Shown one piece after another: positions 1 to 7,793 of a DNA stretch of 15,088 nt. The notes beneath the pieces were generated by a model. That model searched no databases, was not told the origin of the DNA, and saw only the letters and a program-made list of their open reading frames with translations. Numbering within the stretch: position 1 is the stretch's first letter; each line of letters begins with the position of its first letter. Position numbers and translations under genes: made by a program. The stretch is from Bdellovibrionales bacterium. Lineage in GTDB: Bacteria > Bdellovibrionota > Bdellovibrionia > Bdellovibrionales > UBA1609. The stretch lies in contig JANQSX010000238.1 of assembly GCA_028279085.1 (NCBI GenBank), positions 1-15,088 on the forward strand. The letters run 5' to 3'.

Positions 1-1
1 C

Positions 2-1396
2 CCCGGGCAGGTGGCTTGTTTTCACTCCGGCCTCAGTCCCAGACAAAAATACCAACAATGGATGGCCGCTGAGAAGGGGGAAAAAAAAATTCTCATCGGC
101 CCCCGTTCAGCTCTGTTTTGTCCTCTACCTCGTCTGTCCTGGATTATTTTAGACGAAGAACATGAGTCCCACTTTAAACAAGAGGAAAAACTAAAATACC
201 ATGGAAGAGATGCCGCCGTGTATTTAGGAAAATGTTTAAATATTCCTGTAGTGCTGTCTTCCGCCACTCCTAGTTTGGAAAGTTGGTGGAACGCTCACTC
301 CGGAAAATATTTTTATCATTCTTTAAAAAAGCGGGTGTTTGAAACAGAGGCTCCCCATTTGGAAATAGTGGACATGAAAAAAAAAGAAAAGGGGAAAGAA
401 AATAATTTACCTTATTGGCTGAGCGAAAAGTTATACATAGCCTTACAAAAATCCTTAAAAAGAAAGGAACAGGCGGCTTTATTTTTAAATCGCCGAGGCG
501 AAAGCTCCCATATATTTTGTTCGGCTTGTGGTTTTCACTTTTCCTGTGCTAATTGTGATATCAGTCTCACCCAGCACCAAAAATCTCATCTGATTTGTCA
601 TTATTGCGGCTTTCGGGAAGAAAAAAAAGAGAGCTGCCCCAAGTGTGGAGCGGAACAGCTCTTTTCTTTTGGCGTGGGAACGGCCACAGTCGAGCAGGAA
701 CTGAAAAAGCTTTTTCCCTCCTCCCGTATAGTCCGCGCCGATCGGGATAAAGTAAAAAACCATAAACAATGGGAGCGTATAATTAACCGGATAGAAAAAA
801 AAGAAGTGGATATTTTAATTGGCACTCAAATGATAGCTAAAGGTCTGGATTTTCCATTCTTAAACCTGGTGGGACTGATTTCAGCTGACCAGGGTTTAAA
901 TTACCCGGATTTTCGAGCATCGGAAAAAAGCTTTCAACTCCTTAGTCAAATGGCCGGTCGAAGCGGCAGAAGAAAACAGGTGGGACGAGTGATCTTACAA
1001 AGCTATAACCCTTCTCACCCGGTGATACAGGACTTAAAAAAAGGAACCTATGAGCACTTTGCCAAACGAGAATTAAAGCACAGAAAAAAATATGCTTATC
1101 CTCCTTTTGGAAAACTTTCTTTGCTTCGTGTGCAATCTGTATCCTCCTCAGCCGCTAAAAAGGAAGCTTTAAAAATTCAGGAACAATTAAAAAATTTAAA
1201 ACACCTAAGCTTACTGGGACCAACTCCAGCTCCCCATTTTCGCTTGAGAAACAAATACCGATATCATTTATTGCTTAAAAGCTTAAATCCTTCCGTTTTA
1301 AAACAGGCTGAGGAAATTGTATTAAATATTTCCGCCTCATCCAATATCGGTCCCGTGCAAATTCACATAAATCCCGATCCGGTAAATATGTTCTAA
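2..1396 (+). CDS. priA: Primosomal replication-restart helicase PriA, C-terminal part (5' end outside window)
   Basis: PriA is a 3'-5' superfamily 2 DNA helicase that recognises stalled forks and reloads the replisome. The reading frame is open from base 2, so the gene starts outside the window; about 465 residues are present, against roughly 700-730 for full PriA. Counting from the GTG at 11, the Walker B box DEEH is at 48-51 and SATPSLE (motif III) at 84-90. Eight zinc-binding cysteines lie at 170, 173, 179, 182, 196, 199, 209 and 212, in the typical PriA spacing. The helicase C-lobe has GTQMIAKGLDFP at 271-282 and QMAGRSGR at 313-320. The Walker A lysine and DNA-binding N-domain would lie upstream. 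The C-terminal domain follows to a normal stop and nothing looks broken. Two runs of nine A occur at 81-89 and 377-385. The identification is secure from motifs. Confidence 0.96.
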   Translation, partial: PGQVACFHSGLSPRQKYQQWMAAEKGEKKILIGPRSALFCPLPRLSWIILDEEHESHFKQEEKLKYHGRDAAVYLGKCLNIPVVLSSATPSLESWWNAHSGKYFYHSLKKRVFETEAPHLEIVDMKKKEKGKENNLPYWLSEKLYIALQKSLKRKEQAALFLNRRGESSHIFCSACGFHFSCANCDISLTQHQKSHLICHYCGFREEKKESCPKCGAEQLFSFGVGTATVEQELKKLFPSSRIVRADRDKVKNHKQWERIINRIEKKEVDILIGTQMIAKGLDFPFLNLVGLISADQGLNYPDFRASEKSFQLLSQMAGRSGRRKQVGRVILQSYNPSHPVIQDLKKGTYEHFAKRELKHRKKYAYPPFGKLSLLRVQSVSSSAAKKEALKIQEQLKNLKHLSLLGPTPAPHFRLRNKYRYHLLLKSLNPSVLKQAEEIVLNISASSNIGPVQIHINPDPVNMF

Positions 1397-1570
1397 ACTG
1401 ATGGGCGGTTCCAACTCTTTTGTTTTTTCAACTTCAATCCCCTGTTAATAAAAACACAGAAGAATAAGATTTTTTGAAACGGCCTTATTTTAACTTGCTT
1501 TTATTATGCAAAGCATGATAGCTCTTGGCTTTATAGGAAAAATCTGTTTTGTGTGAAAAAAAATGAGGTA

Positions 1571-1574
1571 GAGG
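1571..1574 (+). promoter_or_regulatory. Ribosome binding site fixing the rpsB start
   Basis: GAGG lies five bases before the ATG at 1580. It supports that ATG over an in-frame GTG at 1553, which would add nine residues not typical of ribosomal protein S2 and has no comparable site at this spacing. Confidence 0.6.
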
Positions 1575-1579
1575 ATAAT

Positions 1580-2482
1580 ATGCCAGACTTAAACATTAAA
1601 AATATGTTGGATGCCGGTGTTCACTTCGGTCACCAAATTCAAAGATGGAACCCCAAGATGAAACCTTATGTTTATACTTCACGAGGAGGAATCCACATCA
1701 TTAATTTGCAAAAAACCCTGGATTGCACACGTAAGGCTTTGAATTTTGTAGAAAACATAACTGCGAAGGGCGGAGTTTTTATCTTTGTCGGTACTAAAAA
1801 ACAAGCTGTACCCCTTATTCAAAAAGCCGCTAAAGAAGCGGGACAGTTTTACGTCAGCAAAAGATGGTTAGGTGGAACCTTAACTAATTTTCAAACTATT
1901 AAAGTCAGTATTGATCGAATGAAAAAAATTGATCAAATGAGAGAAAGAGGGGATTTGGAACCTTACTCTAAAAAAGAAAAAGCCCGAATTGAAAAAGAAT
2001 ATACACGTTTAAATGACTATTTGGAAGGCATCCGTGAAATGAAAAAAAATCCGGCGGCGCTTTTTATCGTGGATATTAATAGAGAAAATATTGCTGTTGC
2101 GGAAGCTCACCGGCTGGGAATTCCTGTTGTAGCTTTAGTAGATACCAATTGCGATCCGGAAAAAATCAACTATCCTATTCCTGGCAATGATGATGCCAGC
2201 CGCTCCATTGAATTTTTTATTAATCTAGTCAGTCAAGCCTGTCAGGAAGGTCAAAAAAAATGGAAACAGCATTTAAGGCAACAACCTGTACTGGATCAGA
2301 AACAAAAACAAAGCAAGGAAGAATTTTCCCCTCATGCAGAAAAAAAGGAAGGGCACAAACAAGGTCCCACTGTTGTAAAAGTATTTAAATCCAAAGGAAG
2401 AAAATTAGTGGCAGCCGGTACAGCGGATGATGTGGAAATTTCTATGGAGTTGGAGGAAAAAAAATCGGAGCCAGCGGAATGA
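1580..2482 (+). CDS. rpsB: 30S ribosomal protein uS2 (RpsB) with extended C-terminus
   Basis: uS2 binds late to the 30S subunit between head and body and is needed for bS1 docking. The N-terminus (LDAGVHFGHQ, RWNPKMKPYV, GGIHIINLQKT), FVGTKKQA, RWLGGTLTNF and the DINRENIAVAEAHRLGIPVVALVDTN region split over two strands are family hallmarks. The predicted protein has 300 residues, against about 240 in E. coli. The excess is a lysine- and glutamate-rich tail after about residue 225, probably disordered. The ATG at 1580 is chosen because of its Shine-Dalgarno and family N-terminus. It heads a packed operon: its TGA overlaps the tsf ATG as ATGA. The 183-nt gap after priA presumably holds the promoter and leader, but I see no convincing -35/-10 pair there. 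Confidence 0.97.
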   Translation: MPDLNIKNMLDAGVHFGHQIQRWNPKMKPYVYTSRGGIHIINLQKTLDCTRKALNFVENITAKGGVFIFVGTKKQAVPLIQKAAKEAGQFYVSKRWLGGTLTNFQTIKVSIDRMKKIDQMRERGDLEPYSKKEKARIEKEYTRLNDYLEGIREMKKNPAALFIVDINRENIAVAEAHRLGIPVVALVDTNCDPEKINYPIPGNDDASRSIEFFINLVSQACQEGQKKWKQHLRQQPVLDQKQKQSKEEFSPHAEKKEGHKQGPTVVKVFKSKGRKLVAAGTADDVEISMELEEKKSEPAE

Positions 2483-3126
2483 GTCTTGATGAAATTAAAA
2501 GTTTAAGAGCTAAAACGGGAGCCGGTGTTTTAGACTGTAAAAAAGCCCTTCAGGAATCCGGGCAAAACTTTGAAAAAGCTTTGGAATGGTTGAAAAAAAG
2601 GGGGCTTGCCCGCGCCGAAAAAAAATCTTTTCGACAAACCAAAGAAGGAAGAGTTTCCGCTTATTTGCATGGAGAGGGACGCATCGGAGTGCTAGTGGAA
2701 GTGAACGTGGAAACGGACTTTGCCGCCCGCGGGGAGGATTTTAAAACTTTTGTACACCAACTCTGTTTGCACATTGCCGCTATGAATCCTCTCTTTGTTC
2801 AAAGGGAGGATATCCCGGAAGAAACCAGAAAAAAAGAAGAATCCCTGTTAAGAGAACAAACACAGAGAGAGCATAAAAAACCTCCGGCGGTTTTAGATAA
2901 AATAGTAACAGGAAAAATGAACAAGTGGTTTGCGGAAGTTTGCTTAATGGAGCAGATTTTTTTAAGCAGCTCTCAAGGGGACGAACCTAAAACCGTAGAA
3001 GCAAGCCTTAAAGACATGATTTCCAAATTGGGAGAAAATATATTAATTCGCCGCTTTGTCCGTTTTGAATTAGGAGAAGAATGCTCACCAACTGCAAATG
3101 GAGCATCAGCCGGGGAAACAAATTGA
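2479..3126 (+). CDS. tsf: Elongation factor Ts, short form
   Basis: EF-Ts is the nucleotide exchange factor that releases GDP from EF-Tu. The N-terminal UBA-like domain (residues 1-45) carries LRAKTGAGVLDCKKAL. The core follows with VNVETDFAAR (76-84 area), whose TDF triplet inserts near the EF-Tu nucleotide site. The end, GENILIRRFVRFELGEE, is typical of short EF-Ts proteins. At 215 residues it is shorter than the E. coli protein of about 283 but matches single-subdomain forms in several phyla, so I read it as a natural short form rather than a truncation. The ATG overlaps the rpsB stop by four bases, suggesting translational coupling. The last 15 residues look unconserved and overlap an alternative upstream start of pyrH. 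Confidence 0.96.
   Translation: MSLDEIKSLRAKTGAGVLDCKKALQESGQNFEKALEWLKKRGLARAEKKSFRQTKEGRVSAYLHGEGRIGVLVEVNVETDFAARGEDFKTFVHQLCLHIAAMNPLFVQREDIPEETRKKEESLLREQTQREHKKPPAVLDKIVTGKMNKWFAEVCLMEQIFLSSSQGDEPKTVEASLKDMISKLGENILIRRFVRFELGEECSPTANGASAGETN
3112..3116 (+). promoter_or_regulatory. Ribosome binding site for the probable TTG start of pyrH
   Basis: GGGGA lies six bases before the TTG at 3123. A competing site, AGGAG at 3072-3076, lies four bases before an in-frame ATG at 3081. The TTG gives the usual UMP kinase N-terminus, so it is preferred, but the choice is not certain. Confidence 0.45.
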
Positions 3127-3836
3127 GTTCATCCAAATACAAAAGAATTTTAATTAAAATTAGTGGAGAAGTTCTCAGTGGCGAAAATCATTTTGGCATT
3201 CATGCTCCCACTTTATCCCGTGTGGCGGAAGAGTTAAAAGAAGTCCATGAGTTATCTGTTCAAACAGCTTTGGTAGTAGGCGGTGGAAATATTTTCCGAG
3301 GTGTCTCTAATGAATCACAGGGAATAGATCGGGCCAGTTCAGATTACATGGGAATGCTGGCTACTTGTATCAATGCTTTAGCTCTTCAAGATGCTTTGGA
3401 AAGAAAAGGGATCCCTACACGAGTACAAACAGCTCTCCGTATTTCTGAAGTGGCGGAACCTTATATTCGTCGGAAAGCGCTTCGTCATCTGGATAAAAAC
3501 CGCATTGTTATTTTTGCCGCCGGAACGGGAAACCCTTACTTCACGACAGATACCGCCGCCGCTTTAAGAGCTATGGAAATGAATGTGGATATTTTACTAA
3601 AAGCCACTAAAGTGGATGGAGTGTACGAAAAAGATCCGGAAAAAAACAAGAATTTAAAAAAATATGATGAACTCAAATACATTGATGTTTTAAATAAAGG
3701 AATTAAGATAATGGATTCCACGGCTATCAGTTTATGTATGGACAATCATAAACCACTCATTACTTTTAATTTAAAACAAAAAGGTAATATTGTCCGGATT
3801 CTTAAAGGAGAAAAATTAGGAACTTTAATTCATTAA
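3123..3836 (+). CDS. pyrH: UMP kinase PyrH
   Basis: PyrH phosphorylates UMP to UDP with ATP; it belongs to the amino-acid kinase fold and works as a cytoplasmic hexamer in pyrimidine nucleotide synthesis. From the TTG start the protein has 237 residues (E. coli 241). KRILIKISGE near the N-terminus is the phosphate-binding segment, GGGNIFRG is at about 53-60, then AGTGNPYFTTDTAAALRA, KATKVDGVYEKDP and the C-terminal NIVRILKGEKLGTLI. The TTG overlaps the tsf stop (TTGA), consistent with coupling. An ATG at 3081 with its own purine-rich site would add 14 residues (MLTNC...) unlike the family. The rare start may hold expression below that of tsf. Function is certain; the start is the only doubt. 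Confidence 0.95.
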   Translation: MSSSKYKRILIKISGEVLSGENHFGIHAPTLSRVAEELKEVHELSVQTALVVGGGNIFRGVSNESQGIDRASSDYMGMLATCINALALQDALERKGIPTRVQTALRISEVAEPYIRRKALRHLDKNRIVIFAAGTGNPYFTTDTAAALRAMEMNVDILLKATKVDGVYEKDPEKNKNLKKYDELKYIDVLNKGIKIMDSTAISLCMDNHKPLITFNLKQKGNIVRILKGEKLGTLIH

Positions 3837-3872
3837 CTTTTTTAAAACGGATGGAAGGAAAGTGAACGGAAA

Positions 3873-4433
3873 ATGGACACAGCAGAAATAAAAAAAGAGA
3901 CAAAAGACAGAATGCAAAAAGCTTTTCAGCACATTCAGGAAAAAGTTCAGAAAATGCGCACCGGTCCCGCAAACAGTTCCTTGTTGGAAGGAGTAAAAGT
4001 AAGCTCCTACGGAAGCGAACAGGAATTAAAACATATCGCTTCTATTTCCTGTCCGGACGCCCGATCCTTACTTATTTCTCCCTGGGATCAAAATACCCTG
4101 AAAGATATTGAGGCAGCTCTTATTAAAAGTGATTTAGGGATGGCTCCTCAGAGAGATGGAAAAGTCATTCGGCTGCGGGTACCGGAATTAACTGAAGAGA
4201 GAAGGCAGGAGCTTATTCGGGCCTTTAAAAAAGATGTGGAAAAAGCTCGGGTGGAGTTTCGCCAAATCCGAAAAATGATGAACGAAAAGGTTAGAAAACT
4301 CCTTAAAGAAAAAGAAATCAGTGAAGACATGGCAAAAGATACAGAAAATGATATTCAGGAAATGACAGATGAATTTATTAAAAAAGTAAATGAACTTTCA
4401 GAAAAAAAACAGCAGGAACTTATGCAAGTTTAA
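3873..4433 (+). CDS. frr: Ribosome recycling factor
   Basis: RRF works with EF-G to split post-termination ribosomes. The 186-residue protein has the family length. The N-terminal long helix reads FQHIQEKVQKMRTGPANSSLLEGV, where RTGPA is the conserved turn. The small domain II carries VSSYGSEQELKHIASISCPD and SLLISPWDQNTLKDIEAALIKSDLG. Helices 2 and 3 form the coiled bundle: VPELTEERRQELIRAFKK, then VRKLLKEKEISEDMAKDTENDIQEMTDEFIKKVN. It lies 36 bases after pyrH, with purine-rich sequence around 3853-3862 and GGA at 3868-3870; the ribosome site is not strong. Its 3' end overlaps the only plausible uppS start by 44 bases. Confidence 0.97.
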   Translation: MDTAEIKKETKDRMQKAFQHIQEKVQKMRTGPANSSLLEGVKVSSYGSEQELKHIASISCPDARSLLISPWDQNTLKDIEAALIKSDLGMAPQRDGKVIRLRVPELTEERRQELIRAFKKDVEKARVEFRQIRKMMNEKVRKLLKEKEISEDMAKDTENDIQEMTDEFIKKVNELSEKKQQELMQV

Positions 4434-5163
4434 CTGTCCGGAGAATTTTCAGCACTTAGCTGTTATCATGGATGGCAACGGCCGCTGGGCTAAAAACAAA
4501 GGTTGGCCTCGCTATTTTGGTCACTTTCGGGGAGTAAAAGCTTTGCGGCAGATGGTAAAAAGCTGCTCCCGCCTGGGCATTCCCTACCTTACAGTCTTCG
4601 CCTTTAGCACGGAAAATTGGAAAAGATCTTCCACAGAAGTATCTGTTATTATGAAACTCATGCGTCGGGCACTGACTCGCTATAAAGAAGAATTAAACAG
4701 GGATCAAATTCGCTTACATGTTTTGGGAAACCTGGGAGAACTCAGTCCTTCAGTAAAAAATATTTTTAATGAAATGAGAGAGCAAACAAAAAATAATCAA
4801 GGTTTACAACTTATTGTGGCTGTTAATTATGGAGGAAAAAGGGAAATCATTGAAGCCGTTAAAATTTTATCTGAAAAATTAACAACCGGAAAAATAAAAA
4901 CAGAAGATATAAATGAAGATAGCTTTTCCAAATATTTAAGTTCCTCGGCTTTTCCACCACCGGATATGATTATTCGCACTGGAGCGGTCAGCCGAATATC
5001 CAACTTTTATTTATGGTCAGCGGCTTACTCTGAAATCTATGTCAGCTCTCTTTTATGGCCGGATTTTAACGAAGAAGAATTAATAAAAGCTTTAAAATTT
5101 TATTCTCAAACTCAGCGCCGCTTCGGTGGAGTTTTTAATAAAAATACAAGTGAAAGGGAATAA
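4390..5163 (+). CDS. uppS: Isoprenyl transferase (undecaprenyl diphosphate synthase UppS), with altered RTGGE motif
   Basis: UppS is the cis-prenyltransferase that extends farnesyl diphosphate with isopentenyl units to make the lipid carrier for peptidoglycan and O-antigen. At 257 residues it has the usual length. MDGNGRWA with catalytic Asp28 is present, as are GHFRGVKALR, FAFSTENWKR, NYGGKREI and YSEIYVSSLLWPDF, including the late Glu. The signature usually written RTGGExRxSNFxxWQ reads RTGAVSRISNFYLWS at about 196-210, so the second Gly, the Glu and the terminal Gln are all replaced. I confirmed this from the codons at 4975-5019. The ATG at 4390 lies inside frr without a clear ribosome site; no other start precedes MDGNG. 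Family membership is sure; full activity is less so. Confidence 0.93.
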   Translation: MNFQKKNSRNLCKFNCPENFQHLAVIMDGNGRWAKNKGWPRYFGHFRGVKALRQMVKSCSRLGIPYLTVFAFSTENWKRSSTEVSVIMKLMRRALTRYKEELNRDQIRLHVLGNLGELSPSVKNIFNEMREQTKNNQGLQLIVAVNYGGKREIIEAVKILSEKLTTGKIKTEDINEDSFSKYLSSSAFPPPDMIIRTGAVSRISNFYLWSAAYSEIYVSSLLWPDFNEEELIKALKFYSQTQRRFGGVFNKNTSERE

Positions 5164-5169
5164 TCAACA

Positions 5170-6027
5170 ATGAAAAGGAATCAATTGATCCCAAGAATTT
5201 TAAGCTCCCTGGGAATGATTATTTTTTTAGCTTTGATATGGATTTTTTTACCTATTCCGGGAATGCCTATATTAGTGTCAGCTCTTACAGCCGGTCTGCT
5301 ATGGGAATATTACCGCTTAATTTTTTTTGAAAAAAAAAATTCACCATTTTTCATCAACTCAACTCCATTTTTCACATTTTTATCTTTTATAGCATATATG
5401 TTGTGTTTTTCTTCCAACCATATCCTTGATTTTGTTTTGATATTTACTTTTTTTTTAGTGTTTAGCTTTTGGTTTTTGTATTGGAAAAAAGAGGATATTT
5501 TACAAAAACTAAGTCTTGGCCTTATTAGTCTTTTTTATATTGCCGGGCCAACAGCTTTATTTCTTAAAGTATTTTTACAGGAAAAAAGAGACTCTGAGTT
5601 ATTACTTTTGTGTCTATGCATCGTATTTTCCGGTGATATTTTTGCCTGGGCCGGCGGGCAGTTTATAGGTGGTAAAAAATGGGTTCCTTCTATTTCTCCA
5701 GGAAAAACCTGGGCCGGGCTTTTTTGCGGTCTGTTTGCCAGCGGCCTTATTTTTGTAATAGGAGTTCATTTCATTTCCATTAATTATTTTGAATTGTCAG
5801 GGCAAACACTTATGTATCCCTTATGCTTTCTTTTAGGCGCTCTGGGTTTTTTTGTAGCTCAAACGGGTGACTTGTTTGTGTCTTTATTAAAAAGAAAAGC
5901 GGGAGTAAAAGACAGTGGTTGTTTATTACCCGGACACGGGGGCCTGTTGGATCGCCTTGACGGTTTTTTGCTGGCTTTCCCGTTTTTATATTTTTCTATT
6001 AGCACTTTATCTCCACTTTACTTCTAA
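5170..6027 (+). CDS. cdsA: Phosphatidate cytidylyltransferase (CDP-diglyceride synthase)
   Basis: CdsA makes CDP-diacylglycerol from phosphatidic acid and CTP in the inner membrane, the branch point for all bacterial phospholipids. The 285-residue protein is strongly hydrophobic, with roughly seven or eight membrane segments. It carries SGDIFAWAGGQFIG, SPGKTWAG (176-183) and the CDS signature at 238-265: SLLKRKAGVKDSG, then LPGHGGLLDRLDG. Both are catalytic, metal-binding stretches. It starts six bases after the uppS stop with AGGGA at 5155-5159. A 77-nt gap follows, the largest inside this run, and it lies where dxr stands in many proteobacterial versions of this operon. Confidence 0.96.
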   Translation: MKRNQLIPRILSSLGMIIFLALIWIFLPIPGMPILVSALTAGLLWEYYRLIFFEKKNSPFFINSTPFFTFLSFIAYMLCFSSNHILDFVLIFTFFLVFSFWFLYWKKEDILQKLSLGLISLFYIAGPTALFLKVFLQEKRDSELLLLCLCIVFSGDIFAWAGGQFIGGKKWVPSISPGKTWAGLFCGLFASGLIFVIGVHFISINYFELSGQTLMYPLCFLLGALGFFVAQTGDLFVSLLKRKAGVKDSGCLLPGHGGLLDRLDGFLLAFPFLYFSISTLSPLYF

Positions 6028-6104
6028 CTCAGTGTTAATGAGACTTCCTTTATTCTATTAAGTATTTGTGTTTTAAATAAAACTGTTCAATAATAATAAG
6101 AATC

Positions 6105-7787
6105 ATGTCTGTTTTTCTAGAAATACTTTCTTCAACATGGGGAGTGATTAACTCTCTTTTTCCTTTTATTGTTCTGTTAGGTGTACTGGTCTTTATCCAT
6201 GAACTAGGGCATTTCATGGTAGCTCGCTTCTGCGGAGTTCGAGTGGAAGTATTTAGCCTGGGCTTTGGAAAAAAACTTCTTAAATGGAAAAAAGGAGATA
6301 CGGTTTATTGTCTGAGTTTATTTCCACTGGGTGGATATGTAAAAATGTTCGGGCATGAATACGGAAAAGAAATAGCTAAAGAGGATCAACCGGTATCTTT
6401 TTTACACAAAAAACTTTGGGAAAGAACAGCTATTGTTCTGGCCGGACCATTAATGAATTTCTTTCTGGCTGTTTTTATTTTTGCGGTTTTAAATATGGTG
6501 AGCGGAGATAAAAAGGTGCATCCGGTTATTGGTGAATTAGAACCTTCCTCCCCGGCCGCCCAGGCGGGCTTAAAAGAAGGAGATAAAATTATCTCTATTG
6601 ATGACCATCCGGTAAAAAGTATAAAGGAAGTAAAAGAAATTATTTTCAATAAAGCTAATGCCGTTTTAAACATAAGAATTCAAACTCCTTCCGAGAAAAC
6701 ATACACACGAAAAGTTCCTTCTACAAAAGCACAAACAACCGGAAAGTGGGGGTTTTTAGAAACAGGGGGAGTGATAGAAAGCCTTAAATTTTCCACACCG
6801 GCTCCTATAGTGGGAGTGATTGATCCTAACAGTCCGGCCGCCCAAGCCGGATTAAAAACTTTTGATAAGGTGCTCTCCTTAAACGGAAAAAAAATAAATA
6901 ACAGAAAAGAATTATTTTATTTATTCAATCACCCTATCTCTTCAGAAACTCCATGGAAACTGGAAATTGAAAGAAAAGAAAAAGAAGTAAAAAAGTTTAC
7001 TTTAAATCCTCCGAAAGAATACTACTCCTCTCCTAACATAGAAGTGCTGGGTTTGGTTCAAACCGATCTTTTTATTGCCGACTTAAAAAAAGGAGGAGCC
7101 GCCGATCGAGCCGGACTGAAGAAAGGGGATTTTATATTTAAACTGAATGGAGAACGGCTTCCTTCCTGGAAGGTCTTAGTGGAGCAAATTAGAAACTTTG
7201 ATGAAACAAAAGATCCTCTAAAAGTAGAAGTTAAAAGAGAAGGTGAGATAAAAATGTTTTCTGTTGCACCGGAGATGAAAAAACAAATTGTAGCGGGAGG
7301 AATAGAAAAAAAATATTATATGTTGGGTATTATCACTCAACCCTACATGATCCCGGCGGGAGGCACTTATGTGGAAAAAACCAAAAACCCGTTTAAAGCT
7401 TTAATAACAGGTGTAAATAAAACATTTCACTGGTGCGCTATAGTAGCTGTTTATATTAAAAAAATTATTAGCGGAGAAGTGTCCAGACGAACTCTTGGTG
7501 GAGCTATTTCCATCGGACGAGCGGCTTATGACAGCTACTCTTACGGCCTGGAATATTTTTTTAAAATTATGGCTATACTGTCCGTTCAATTATTTTTACT
7601 TAACATTCTACCTATTCCCATATTTGACGGAGGGCACTTGCTTTTTTATGTTATTGAGTTCTTTAATGGCGCTCCACTCAGTATGAAAAAAATAATTATT
7701 GCTCATCAAATAGGGTTTTTGTTTTTGTTATTCCTATTAATTTTTACCACTTTTAATGATTTACATAACTGGTTATTTGTTTGGTAA
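6105..7787 (+). CDS. rseP: Site-2 intramembrane zinc metalloprotease RseP, three PDZ domains
   Basis: RseP cleaves anti-sigma factors and leftover signal peptides within the inner membrane. HELGH (32-36) in the first membrane segment and LNILPIPIFDGGHL (499-512) in a later one supply the zinc ligands. The periplasmic part has three PDZ-like modules, with cores SPAAQAGLKEGDKI (149-162), SPAAQAGLKTFDKV (243-256) and AADRAGLKKGDFI (332-344); E. coli RseP has two and is about 450 residues, against 560 here. The first two modules are close copies even at DNA level. SRRTLGGAISIGRAA at 460-474 matches the conserved region before the last helices. The ATG has only a weak ribosome site. TTGTGT at 6066-6071 and AATAAT at 6089-6094, 17 bases apart, could be a promoter, but this is weak. 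It ends six bases before tsaB. Confidence 0.95.
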   Translation: MSVFLEILSSTWGVINSLFPFIVLLGVLVFIHELGHFMVARFCGVRVEVFSLGFGKKLLKWKKGDTVYCLSLFPLGGYVKMFGHEYGKEIAKEDQPVSFLHKKLWERTAIVLAGPLMNFFLAVFIFAVLNMVSGDKKVHPVIGELEPSSPAAQAGLKEGDKIISIDDHPVKSIKEVKEIIFNKANAVLNIRIQTPSEKTYTRKVPSTKAQTTGKWGFLETGGVIESLKFSTPAPIVGVIDPNSPAAQAGLKTFDKVLSLNGKKINNRKELFYLFNHPISSETPWKLEIERKEKEVKKFTLNPPKEYYSSPNIEVLGLVQTDLFIADLKKGGAADRAGLKKGDFIFKLNGERLPSWKVLVEQIRNFDETKDPLKVEVKREGEIKMFSVAPEMKKQIVAGGIEKKYYMLGIITQPYMIPAGGTYVEKTKNPFKALITGVNKTFHWCAIVAVYIKKIISGEVSRRTLGGAISIGRAAYDSYSYGLEYFFKIMAILSVQLFLLNILPIPIFDGGHLLFYVIEFFNGAPLSMKKIIIAHQIGFLFLLFLLIFTTFNDLHNWLFVW

Positions 7788-7793
7788 ATTATT

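Noticed and set aside
1553..1579. GTG at 1553 as the rpsB start
   Set aside because: It would add nine residues atypical of S2; the ATG at 1580 has GAGG at good spacing and the family N-terminus.
2479..3126. tsf as a truncated gene
   Set aside because: Although shorter than the E. coli protein, it keeps the UBA domain, TDF motif and the conserved end of short EF-Ts forms.
7495..7686. Plus-strand ORF of 63 codons inside rseP
   Set aside because: It is a shifted-frame shadow of the C-terminal membrane part of rseP.
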